Shown: one piece after another, positions 27,998 to 36,259 of the stretch
Layout: every line of letters starts with the position of its first letter
Numbering within the stretch: the first letter of the stretch is position 1
NCBI GenBank assembly: GCA_028824685.1
Contig: JAPPCZ010000042.1
Coordinates: forward strand, 1 to 59,138
DNA from: Candidatus Poribacteria bacterium
GTDB taxonomy: Bacteria > Poribacteria > WGA-4E > WGA-3G
Length of the DNA: 59,138 nucleotides
Direction of reading: 5' to 3'
Translations under genes and position numbers: made by a program
Notes under the pieces: model-generated
What the model was told of the DNA's origin: nothing
The model's input: only the letters and a program-made list of their open reading frames with translations
Databases searched by the model: none

Positions 27998-28046
27998 CCT
28001 CAACTTTTTTGGGGCATTTCTTTCGGATGCCCCAATTTGTTGGAGG
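27998..28046 (-). promoter_or_regulatory. Intercistronic hairpin after the atpE stop codon
   Basis: A strong stem of GGGGCAT/ATGCCCC, extended by TT/AA and by an outer CCTCCAAC/GTTGAGG arm, starts 6 nt past the atpE stop and ends 24 nt before the atpF start. It could protect or partly terminate the message so that c subunits are made in excess. Confidence 0.6.
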
Positions 28047-28052
28047 TTGCGT

Positions 28053-28406
28053 TTACTGGTTTTCGCCTGCATCTTCCATTTCAACACCGTTACCGTTAGC
28101 GGCGTCTTCCTGCACCTGTTCAACCGGAGCATTTCCTGCATCGGCATCAATCATTCCTCTCAGCATGTCGCCTTCGGGAAGTTTTGCCTGCAAGATAAAG
28201 AACATTAAAAGTGCATAAATAACAAGCGATTCGATGAGAGCCAAACCGATAATCATCGCGGTTTGAATTTTTCCAGATGACTCAGGTTGACGCGCAATAC
28301 CTTCAAGAGCAGTACTTGTTGCCTTTCCTTGCGCCGTTGAGGCAAAAATAACAGCAATGGGCAACCCTAAAGTTACACCAAACGCTAACACTGCTAAATA
28401 AATCAT
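28053..28406 (-). CDS. atpE: F-type ATP synthase c subunit with C-terminal extension
   Basis: The 117-residue proteolipid has two membrane helices (about 4-24 and 50-73) with the loop ARQPES between them. The ion-binding Glu59 is in GLALIESLVIY, next to Ser60. With Gln26 and Tyr64 these match in spacing Gln32, Glu65, Ser66 and Tyr70 of the sodium-binding Ilyobacter c subunit; the Thr67 equivalent is Leu. About 35 acidic, polar residues extend past the normal end, which is unusual. A strong AAGGAGG precedes the ATG. It lies between atpB and atpF. Confidence 0.95.
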   Translation of the reverse strand: MIYLAVLAFGVTLGLPIAVIFASTAQGKATSTALEGIARQPESSGKIQTAMIIGLALIESLVIYALLMFFILQAKLPEGDMLRGMIDADAGNAPVEQVQEDAANGNGVEMEDAGENQ

Positions 28407-28457
28407 GAAATGTCCTCCTTGGACGGATTGGGCAAGTTAACACTTGTCCCGTAGAAA

Positions 28458-29285
28458 TTAATGATGCGCTTCATGCGCTTCGTCGTCGTGTTCTATGAAC
28501 AGCACGATATAGATAGATGTTAAGATTGTAAAAACGAATGCCTGCAAAAAGCCAGCAAACAACCCAAAGAACAGCATTGGTATCTGAACTGGTATTGGGA
28601 GAAAGAATGATCCTATGGAAATAATTCCCAGAGCTGTGAGTTCAATAACAACCGATTTTTCGCCAAAAATATTTCCGAAAAGCCGGACAGCAAGTGAACC
28701 AGCGCGCGATAACTGCGCAATAACTTCAAGTGGGAACATCAAAATCCCTAACAACGGAGGATCACCGGCTAAATGTTTCAGATAGCCTCCTATCCCAAGC
28801 TCTTTAATAGCGATAATTTGAACACCTAATACAGCGGCTATGCCGAGGGCAAGCGTTGTGTTCAAATCTGCTGTTGGTGGTTGAAGCCCCGGAATGATTC
28901 CAAGAAAGTTCAGGAAGAGAATGAAGATGAATAAGGAGCCAACGAATGGAACATACTTTTTGCCGTGATCGCCTAAAATACCTCCGAAGAAGTCCGTGAT
29001 ACCGCCCACAAACAACTCTAATAGGGTTTGTCCTTTCCCTTCAGGTATCCGTTTCAACTTCCGGGTGGCGAAGATAAAAAGCAGTACTAAGACGAGAACA
29101 GCAAAGTATGTGTTGGGGATTAGATCGGGTTGATGCCATCGAGTCGGTTCAGGGATCAATTCATCCGGTAAAAGCTTTGAAATTGGAGAAAGCAAACTAC
29201 GGTGGCCATTGTCGGCTGCGAAACTCCCGACTCCTGTAGCCAAAGTGAGTCCGACAACCAAAAAGATAAACGATATTTTTTTCAT
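28458..29285 (-). CDS. atpB: F-type ATP synthase a subunit
   Basis: The 275-residue protein is the static channel subunit of F0. The essential Arg is in AQLSRAGSLAVRLFGNIFGEK (given by position about 208-228), followed by the conserved C-terminal helices and a His-rich tail. The first 25 residues (MKKISFIFLVVGLTLATG) form an extra signal-like hydrophobic segment ahead of a periplasmic stretch. I start at ATG 29283-29285; a GTG further upstream would also be in frame. It follows atpI and precedes atpE. Confidence 0.95.
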   Translation of the reverse strand: MKKISFIFLVVGLTLATGVGSFAADNGHRSLLSPISKLLPDELIPEPTRWHQPDLIPNTYFAVLVLVLLFIFATRKLKRIPEGKGQTLLELFVGGITDFFGGILGDHGKKYVPFVGSLFIFILFLNFLGIIPGLQPPTADLNTTLALGIAAVLGVQIIAIKELGIGGYLKHLAGDPPLLGILMFPLEVIAQLSRAGSLAVRLFGNIFGEKSVVIELTALGIISIGSFFLPIPVQIPMLFFGLFAGFLQAFVFTILTSIYIVLFIEHDDEAHEAHH

Positions 29286-29332
29286 ATTTTGTTTTTTTAT
29301 GTTTATTAAATTTGGGATTACTTCATCCACTT

Positions 29333-29740
29333 TTATGGTTGATCAGGATCTTTTTTTCTAAGAATATTTATCATTAAACCGATTGCTTTGATAATGATTG
29401 CAGCTTGAACTAAAACAATTCCGCCTGCGAATGCGTAAATATTCATCCATTTCATTTTAAACAAGAAAAATAGTAGCACACCGAGTACTGTGTATTTACC
29501 GAGAGCGATAAAGCCAAGCAGATACTTTGTTTTCTGGGTTTTTCCTGGGCGAATCAACCTCCGTATCACGAATTCTATTGACCAGAACATACTAAGACCA
29601 ATAGCACTGCCGATAAGAAAACTTGGGAGTGCGGGACGTTTGAAGCCTAACAATATACCTCCAATAACCACGGTGAGGCAAATTGTTAAGATGTAAACTT
29701 GTCGAATAAACCGGTCACCAAATTCAAGTGTGGGACCCAT
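29333..29740 (-). CDS. atpI: AtpI-like ATP synthase accessory membrane protein
   Basis: The 135-residue protein has four predicted membrane segments (about 12-32, 37-57, 74-93, 98-120) and the basic loop RRLIRPGKTQKTKYLLG. It matches the N-terminal half of the neighbouring 210-residue gene. AtpI-type proteins help assemble the c ring or supply Mg2+. The ATG is clear and has GGAG upstream. It lies 47 bp ahead of atpB. Confidence 0.85.
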   Translation of the reverse strand: MGPTLEFGDRFIRQVYILTICLTVVIGGILLGFKRPALPSFLIGSAIGLSMFWSIEFVIRRLIRPGKTQKTKYLLGFIALGKYTVLGVLLFFLFKMKWMNIYAFAGGIVLVQAAIIIKAIGLMINILRKKDPDQP

Positions 29741-29789
29741 TTAAGTAGGTGACTCCTTTGTCAAAGTAACGGCGAATCATTGTTGATCC

Positions 29790-30422
29790 TCAATAGGTTT
29801 CCTGTTTTATGTCGTGTGCTTTTTGTGCATCGCGGCGTTGCTTTTGCAATCGAAATCCCTGCACAAGGGTAGCAGCGAAACCGAAAACTAATCCGATTGA
29901 CCCTCCGACTTCTACGTTGTCCAAAAGTCCTCCAATCCATTTGCCCACGAAATAACCGATACAAAAAGCGAGGACAATTATTAGCCCGTTCGAAGCGAGG
30001 GCGAACATCTCTAATTCTTTTTTGTTACCTGTTTTTTCAGCAAGCCAGTTGCTTACGAAAAAAGTGCCGCAAATTGTTACGCAGGTTATGAGTGCAAATA
30101 CGATATCGGTTGAAGCGAGCAAGAAATAAAGTAGGAAATAAAGTAGCACACCGAGCACTGTATACCTCGGAAAAACGATAATGCCCAGTAAGCGTTTTGT
30201 TAACTCCGTTTTATCGGAAAGAACAACTTTCCGAGCTATCAATTCAATAGACCAGAATAAACTGAACCCGATAGCACTTACAATCAGAAAACCCGGGAAC
30301 GCAGAAGATTCACCCTTTAACAATGCTTCCACAACGACAGATACGATGAGACAAAATGTTAGGAGATAGATGTTGCGGATAAACTGGTCTTCAAGTTCCA
30401 AAACGGCACCTATTATAAACAA
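29790..30422 (-). CDS. AtpI-AtpZ fusion protein
   Basis: The 210-residue protein combines two modules that occur separately on either side. Residues 1-120 match the AtpI-like protein downstream (LEDQFIRNIYLL against FGDRFIRQVYIL; AIGFSLFWSIE). Residues 135-200 resemble the AtpZ-like protein upstream (IGYFVGKWIGGLLDNVEVGGSIG against IGYFGGKWIGGKLGYAEIGSYIG). The start is uncertain: TTG 30420-30422 overlaps the AAGGAG site, while the codon aligned with the AtpI start is ATA (30411-30413). The fusion is in the atp operon and probably helps c-ring assembly or ion supply. Confidence 0.82.
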   Translation of the reverse strand: MFIIGAVLELEDQFIRNIYLLTFCLIVSVVVEALLKGESSAFPGFLIVSAIGFSLFWSIELIARKVVLSDKTELTKRLLGIIVFPRYTVLGVLLYFLLYFLLASTDIVFALITCVTICGTFFVSNWLAEKTGNKKELEMFALASNGLIIVLAFCIGYFVGKWIGGLLDNVEVGGSIGLVFGFAATLVQGFRLQKQRRDAQKAHDIKQETY

Positions 30423-30464
30423 CTCCTTAGTGAAAATAAGGGTGGATCTGGGTTATTTTAAGCG

Positions 30465-30758
30465 TTATTCTCCTTCATCTTCTTTTGCTTGTTGTGCGGC
30501 ATCACGTTGCTGCTTTTCCATGCGTTCCATTTTTCTGTTCCATCGTGCTACAGACCGAAACATCTCCATAAATCCGGCAGCGACTCCGAGCACGAACCCA
30601 ATGTACGATCCAATTTCTGCGTAGCCTAATTTGCCTCCGATCCACTTACCTCCGAAATAACCGATAGCAATTGCGAGTGCAAGCGTTATTCCGATCGAAG
30701 CGAGATCAAACATTCCTACATTTTCATGTTTGAATTGGTCTAACCGTCGTTTAAACAT
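30465..30758 (-). CDS. atpZ: AtpZ-like ATP synthase accessory protein
   Basis: The 97-residue protein has two membrane segments (about 15-38 and 50-70) with the motif IGYFGGKWIGGKLG and the AtpZ/AtpQ-type hairpin, then a charged helix ending in AAQQAKEDEGE. Start taken at ATG 30756-30758 with GGGAG upstream; a GTG lies 15 nt earlier. It is the first gene of the atp operon. In other bacteria AtpZ with AtpI forms a Mg2+/Ca2+ transport or assembly unit. Confidence 0.8.
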   Translation of the reverse strand: MFKRRLDQFKHENVGMFDLASIGITLALAIAIGYFGGKWIGGKLGYAEIGSYIGFVLGVAAGFMEMFRSVARWNRKMERMEKQQRDAAQQAKEDEGE

Positions 30759-30880
30759 GACGTTTGCTCCCACAAAATGAAAATGGTGTTAGAACAGATT
30801 TCCTCCTTAAGCAACGCTATAAATTATACTACAAGATTTGTGTTAATGCAAAATTTTGACACATTTTCTTTGCTGAAACT

Positions 30881-32317
30881 TCATTTAACTTGTACCAAAA
30901 CTGCCCAATGCGCTTCGGTCGGCGCGGTTAATGTTATGGTATCGCTGAAGGGAATTTCCTCCTTCTGTCTCCATCTGCTGTGGTGGATACTTAGCCATCT
31001 GATTGTTACAGTTTTTGTATCTGTCTTTCCACCGGCACTCAAGTTGAGGTCTACTGAACCACCTTTAGGGAAGTAGACAGCATATTCCTTTCCAGGGTTT
31101 GCAAGGGTGTACGCTTCGTTCTCTTCTCTGTTAGACAGCAGGTCATTGCGGGGTTCGCAGGTGAAAACGTCCATTTCGTCTGTGATGGTTCGCATACTCT
31201 TGATGCTTGCCTGTGCAGTTTCGGTCAAACCGAGTCCATTGGGCGGACGATGGAATCGTGCAGATGCTAATCCTCCGAAAATATTTCGCCAGAACCGTTC
31301 CAACCCATTTCGCGTCGTGCCGTATTTCCCAGTATCAGCACCGTAAATCTTTACATTATTCATGGGACGGATCGGTAAAAGTTCTGCCCTATATTTCTGA
31401 GCGTTATCCCAATGTGTCTGCTGCTTCTGCATATTATTCTGTGATATATCGCAAAACGAATATATTTCTGGATGGTCCTTTGTATTGCGATGTTGTTCAT
31501 GGTACAATTCCCACGGATTCCAGCTTTCAGTTGTTTCGACACCCCGTTCGACTTCAGCTGCTCGCTTTTTGATATACGTTGACCAGTATTCACCCCATGC
31601 AGGTGTAACGGCAGTTTCGTTATCCATACAGTAGAGTATGTGCCCATAAAGAAGCGTCTCTGAAAGAAGCTTATCAACATATTTTTGTTGATATTTCAGG
31701 ACGATTTCCTGATTGTTCTTTTTCGGCACAGATCGGAAAAAGTCATTTTTCGCTGCACTTGGGTGGCTATTGACGACGGTGGGTAATCCTGTCTCTTCTG
31801 CTGTGTAATTGCTGTTATTTTTCGGATTGAATGGATTGACATCCCAATAATCTCTATAATAGTTGAAAGTTGCCCACACTTCAATCTGGACGATAATATC
31901 CATCTCGTGGGTCCATTTGATGAGGTTGCGAAAACGGGTCCAGAATTCGTCATTCCACTGATTTAGGTCGTATTTATCACCAACTTTTTTGTGGGGAGGC
32001 ACATCTACTGCCTCAGTCCATCCCATTGTAGACCTAACATAGTTTCCACCGACAGACTTCAATAACTCAAGATGCTCTTTGAGATTCGGTATCTGAAACA
32101 GATTGTCATCAACAGAACCGCCGATTAGCAGTACGGGTTTTCCTTTATATTGCCAGTAACGCGGATTTTCTTTATAAATCTGGATTCTGTTTTTTTCCAT
32201 CTCTGTATCCTTTTTGGCTTTGGTATCCCACGCTACTGCTGAACAAACGAACATAGATATAAGTGGAATCAACACAAATTTGTTGATAACCATGTGTGGT
32301 CGCCACAGACCTTTCAT
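30881..32317 (-). CDS. Secreted glycoside-hydrolase-like protein, paralogue A
   Basis: The 478-residue protein has a signal peptide (about 1-30) and a likely (beta/alpha)8 domain. Segments such as YWQYKGKPVLLIGGSVDDNLF, VGGNYVRSTMGW, WTHEMDIIVQIEVWATFNYY, and GHILYCMDNET recall clan GH-A catalytic barrels, with Glu in the QIEVW and MDNE positions as candidate acid/base and nucleophile. A C-terminal beta-sandwich (GGSVDLNLSAG to MLVQVK) follows. The ATG at 32315-32317 has AAGAGG upstream. It is about 75-80% identical by eye to the next gene. Substrate unknown. Confidence 0.75.
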   Translation of the reverse strand: MKGLWRPHMVINKFVLIPLISMFVCSAVAWDTKAKKDTEMEKNRIQIYKENPRYWQYKGKPVLLIGGSVDDNLFQIPNLKEHLELLKSVGGNYVRSTMGWTEAVDVPPHKKVGDKYDLNQWNDEFWTRFRNLIKWTHEMDIIVQIEVWATFNYYRDYWDVNPFNPKNNSNYTAEETGLPTVVNSHPSAAKNDFFRSVPKKNNQEIVLKYQQKYVDKLLSETLLYGHILYCMDNETAVTPAWGEYWSTYIKKRAAEVERGVETTESWNPWELYHEQHRNTKDHPEIYSFCDISQNNMQKQQTHWDNAQKYRAELLPIRPMNNVKIYGADTGKYGTTRNGLERFWRNIFGGLASARFHRPPNGLGLTETAQASIKSMRTITDEMDVFTCEPRNDLLSNREENEAYTLANPGKEYAVYFPKGGSVDLNLSAGGKTDTKTVTIRWLSIHHSRWRQKEEIPFSDTITLTAPTEAHWAVLVQVK

Positions 32318-32346
32318 AAGATTGCCTCTTAAGTTATGAATACATC

Positions 32347-33786
32347 TCATTCTACTTGAACCAAAACTACCCAATGTACTTCGGTCTGTGCGTCTAATGT
32401 TATACTATCGCTAAAAGGGATTTCTTCTTCTGTTTTCCATTCGCTTTTGTTGATATTCAACCATCTGATTTTTACCGTTTTGGCATCCGCGTTTTTACCA
32501 ACACTCAAGTTTAAATCAACTGAACCACCTTTTGGAAAATAGACGGCATATTCCTTTCCAGGATTTGCAAAGGTGTATGCCTCGTTCTCTTCTCTGTTGG
32601 AAAGTAGATCGTTGTGGGGTTCGCAGGTAAACACGTCCAATTCGTCTGTGATGGTGCGCATACTCTTGAGGTGTGCTTGTGCGATTTTGCTTAAACCAAC
32701 GCCACTGTCCGGACGGTGGAACCGTGCTGAGGCAAATCCACCGAAAATATTTCGCCAAAATCGCTCTAACCCATCTCGCGTACTACCGAATCGTCCGCCA
32801 TCAGCACCGTATATCTTGATATTATTGATGGGGCGAATCGGTGAGAGTTTCGCTCGGATTTTCTGGGAATTATCCCAATGCCGCTGCCTTTTCTGGTGGT
32901 TATTCTGTGATATATCACAAAACGAGTAGGTTTCGGGATGGTCAAAAGTCGCTTTATGCTTCTCATCGGATAGATCCCACGGATCCCACATCTCTGTTGT
33001 TTCAACGACACGTCCAGCATCTTTTGCTTTCTTTTGAATGTAGGTTGCCCAGTATTCACCCCATGCAGCCGTAACGGCAGTCTCATTGTCCATGCAGTAG
33101 AGTATATGTCCGTAAGGAAGCGTCTCTTCAAGAAGTTTATCCACAAACTTTTCCTGATATTTCAAAACGTTTTCTTGATTGCGTTCTTTTGGGACCGACC
33201 AGAAAAAGTTATTACCCGTTGCAACAGGATGGTCTTTGACAACAGTGGGTAAGCCCGTTTCCTCTGCGGTGTAATTGCTGTTATTTTTTGGATTGAAGGG
33301 GTTGACATCCCAATTATCTCGGTAATATGTGAAGGTTGCCCACACTTCTATTTGGACGATAATATCCATTTCGTGGGTCCACGTTATGAAGTTCTGAAAA
33401 CGGTTCCAAAATTCTTCGTTCCATTGATTTAAGTCATATTTGTCGCCGACTTTTTTAAAAGGTGGTATATCGCCTTCATCATTCCACCCCATCGTAGACC
33501 GCACATAATTACCACCGACTGACTTCAACAACTCAAGATGCTCTTTGAGATTCGGTATCTGAAATAGATTGTCCTCGACTGATCCGCCGATTAGCAGAAT
33601 CGGTTCACCTTTATACTGCCAGTAACGCCGGTTTTCTTTGTATATCTGGATCCTGTTTTTTTCCATTTCTGTGTCCTTTTTGGCATTTGAATCCCATGCT
33701 ACTGTTGTAGAGCAAAGGGATACGAATATGAGTAGAACCAACACGAAATTGCTGACAGCAAATTGTCGTCCCCACAGATTTTTCAT
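32347..33786 (-). CDS. Secreted glycoside-hydrolase-like protein, paralogue B
   Basis: The 479-residue protein is a close tandem paralogue of the gene downstream of it (29 bp gap) with the same signal peptide, barrel and C-terminal beta domain; YWQYKGEPILLIGGSVEDNLF and MDNETAVTAAWGEYW are shared almost without change. Start at ATG 33784-33786 after AGGAGA. Tandem paralogues with the same layout suggest duplication followed by change in specificity. The pair may form one unit. No catalytic activity is proven by sequence alone. Confidence 0.75.
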   Translation of the reverse strand: MKNLWGRQFAVSNFVLVLLIFVSLCSTTVAWDSNAKKDTEMEKNRIQIYKENRRYWQYKGEPILLIGGSVEDNLFQIPNLKEHLELLKSVGGNYVRSTMGWNDEGDIPPFKKVGDKYDLNQWNEEFWNRFQNFITWTHEMDIIVQIEVWATFTYYRDNWDVNPFNPKNNSNYTAEETGLPTVVKDHPVATGNNFFWSVPKERNQENVLKYQEKFVDKLLEETLPYGHILYCMDNETAVTAAWGEYWATYIQKKAKDAGRVVETTEMWDPWDLSDEKHKATFDHPETYSFCDISQNNHQKRQRHWDNSQKIRAKLSPIRPINNIKIYGADGGRFGSTRDGLERFWRNIFGGFASARFHRPDSGVGLSKIAQAHLKSMRTITDELDVFTCEPHNDLLSNREENEAYTFANPGKEYAVYFPKGGSVDLNLSVGKNADAKTVKIRWLNINKSEWKTEEEIPFSDSITLDAQTEVHWVVLVQVE

Positions 33787-33841
33787 AAGATTGTCTCCTG
33801 AACATAAGGGGTTATATTTTGCAAAAGTTTTATGCACTGCT

Positions 33842-33868
33842 GTAGGCGCGATTTGAAATCGCGCCTAC
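33842..33868. repeat. Palindrome of the TAGGCGCG family
   Basis: GTAGGCGCGATTT (33842-33854) and AAATCGCGCCTAC (33856-33868) are a perfect 13-bp inverted repeat. A related palindrome is at 46906-46930. Confidence 0.75.
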
Positions 33869-33952
33869 CAAGAAGCATTTACATATTATACCATGAGGTT
33901 TAGGGCAAACAACCAGACCATTCATGAAGAACACACGGATATCCGTGAAATT

Positions 33953-35962
33953 CTAAAACGCACGGATAACTTTTGCTATTAGACGTTGTTTGAATTCTGG
34001 GGCGTTTGGATCACCGAGGATGATGAAAAAGTCTGTGCCAGCATAGCCAGAGCGGCGTAATGCGAAGTAGATATTAAATCCTTCTGCTTGCCAGATTAGA
34101 CGGCTACCAAGGCTTAAGGCAGGACTGAAATCGTAGCCGAGGGTGAGAATCTGTTGGTAGCGTCTTTCAAAATGCCATTGAATACTGGAGGAGAGTCCTG
34201 CGGTGAAACCGTAAGCGCGGAGATTCAGATTTCCACTGATGCGATGCAGCCGCTTATCCGCTTGTTCACCCCAGTTATAGCGAATACTGATATTGTTGAA
34301 CTGATCTGAGGTGCGTGCTCTTAATCTGATGCTAAAAACGCTATCAGTGAATTCTTGAAATCGTCCACCAAACCAGTTTATAGAAAGCCCGTAATCACTA
34401 TGTGTTGAGAAATTTGAAAAGACAGAGAAGTCTTGCTGAAACAGTTCACCATCGTAATTGTTAGCAGCTATGAAATTCGCTCCAACGAAAATACTACGGA
34501 CTAATCCTTGCCGCCATTCGTTTGAGATAATTCCTTCTATACCACCGCCACGGATGCCGGTAAACGGTCTATAGCCGAGGTTATTTACGAAATCTGGATC
34601 CACAAAATATCCAAATAACGTTGATTGAAAAAGCGAACCATTGTATTTTACATAGGCATTTCCTGTTCTTCCATCTGAGTTCCCTTCCCAACTTTGGGTG
34701 AAACTTGATTCTGCTGAAAACTTACCGCGTCTAACACTTCCTGAAAGGTGTCCTACACTGTTTGCATCTGTATCGGGACGATGGTGCGTTAGAAACCCCG
34801 CGATGATGTGAGAAGTTGCCGTTAGGGATTGTTTTGCGCGTAAAATGAAGTTCTGGTTGTTGCGATGATAGGTGCCTAATGTGCCGACTGATGTGTTTTT
34901 TGCTACTTTTCCAAAGAGTTTAAGTCCTCCATCCATATCCATTATCCTACGCGAATAGAGGAGATTGCCGAGATGATATACATTTCCACCTTCGGAAAAG
35001 AATGGACGCCGGTCACTTACGTAGCGTTCACTATAAGAGAAATCAATACCTTCCACAGATTGTTCAATATTATCAAAATCTGGGTTAGCTGTACCGATGA
35101 GTCGTAGTTGTGGTGTGACTTCATAGCGGAGGTCTGCTCCTGCACGGGCAGTATATTCTCGTCGCGACTCGGAGGTCGATCGGACAGAAGTTTCTGTTTC
35201 GTTGATGCCGCCAATCAGATAAGGTAAGAATTTTAGGTCGCGTTTTCTCGGTGGGGGTAGCACATCAAGCCAGTGTCCATCGTTTTCACGGAATTCCTGA
35301 ACGCCAAGATTACACCACCATGAACGTTCTCCGGTTCGTTGTTGCTCTCTGTCAAGATTGATACCCATCCGAACAGGTTCTGTTGTGTTGGGGTAGTCCA
35401 GTATCTGCCATGGAATTTCCATCTCTACGACCCATCCGTCTTGGACAATCTGTGCTGCAGCTTTCCAAAGTCCGATCCATTCGCTTTTTGCAGCACGTCC
35501 TGTAGCGAGATGTGCATATTTCGTGCCGAGTGGATTTACGATGAAGAAATTCCTATCAGAATATTGGTGTGTGTGGAATGGGTCGATAGTGAAAGAAACC
35601 CAGTCTTCTCCACCGATTCCGGTTTGATCTTTGGTTTGACGCGCCACAATTTTATCGGGCATATCATCATATAGATGAAGTCCAACATAGATAGCTTCGT
35701 CTGTGTAAACAACCCTACCGACAGATTGACTCTTAGCAGGTTTTTCGGTGCGTTGATCCGTAAAACCAACGGCTTTGGGGGCGTCTTGCCAGCAGACATC
35801 GTTGAGGATGCCATCAATGGTGGGTGGTTGTTCGGTTTTGACTGCGGGGAGTTCTTTCTTAACGGTTTGTGTGTTTTGTGCCGCTACGTTCTGAAGATTT
35901 ATGATTAAAATGAGCGATAGTGTGATGCTCAACACTATCGCATAAGTTTTTTGTAGTTTCAT
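33953..35962 (-). CDS. DUF5916-type outer-membrane protein, copy A
   Basis: The 669-residue protein has a signal peptide (1-28), a carbohydrate-binding (CBM9-like) domain (about 40-240: PPTIDGILNDVCWQDA, VYTDEAIYVGLHLYDD, WVSFTIDPFHTHQYSD), then a DUF5916 beta-barrel-like part with many aromatic strand ends and a C-terminal Phe. Such proteins are thought to sit in the outer membrane and handle carbohydrate. The ATG follows GGAG at some distance. It is paralogous to the gene at 40535-42544, and each lies next to an ECF sigma-extension gene. Confidence 0.85.
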   Translation of the reverse strand: MKLQKTYAIVLSITLSLILIINLQNVAAQNTQTVKKELPAVKTEQPPTIDGILNDVCWQDAPKAVGFTDQRTEKPAKSQSVGRVVYTDEAIYVGLHLYDDMPDKIVARQTKDQTGIGGEDWVSFTIDPFHTHQYSDRNFFIVNPLGTKYAHLATGRAAKSEWIGLWKAAAQIVQDGWVVEMEIPWQILDYPNTTEPVRMGINLDREQQRTGERSWWCNLGVQEFRENDGHWLDVLPPPRKRDLKFLPYLIGGINETETSVRSTSESRREYTARAGADLRYEVTPQLRLIGTANPDFDNIEQSVEGIDFSYSERYVSDRRPFFSEGGNVYHLGNLLYSRRIMDMDGGLKLFGKVAKNTSVGTLGTYHRNNQNFILRAKQSLTATSHIIAGFLTHHRPDTDANSVGHLSGSVRRGKFSAESSFTQSWEGNSDGRTGNAYVKYNGSLFQSTLFGYFVDPDFVNNLGYRPFTGIRGGGIEGIISNEWRQGLVRSIFVGANFIAANNYDGELFQQDFSVFSNFSTHSDYGLSINWFGGRFQEFTDSVFSIRLRARTSDQFNNISIRYNWGEQADKRLHRISGNLNLRAYGFTAGLSSSIQWHFERRYQQILTLGYDFSPALSLGSRLIWQAEGFNIYFALRRSGYAGTDFFIILGDPNAPEFKQRLIAKVIRAF

Positions 35963-36259
35963 TAATTGGTTTTCTCCGTGATTGGTGCTAAATATCTTTT
36001 GGGCTGGTAGGTGCAGTTTCCTAACCTCAGCATAGGTGTCAATTTAAGCACATAATTACCAGATTATTTCTTGTGGGAGGGCTTTCCAAGCCCGATTTAT
36101 TATCCAAAGGTAAGCGCGTTTACAATACGCTCCGTTTATAGCGGTTGAGTCTTGCCCTGCGCGTTTACGAAACGTGCCTACCGGGGTGGTGAGCCGCTAA
36201 ATTGACAGTTATGGTTCGGTTAGGAAACCGGCACTTACCACTGCAAATAATCAAATGTC

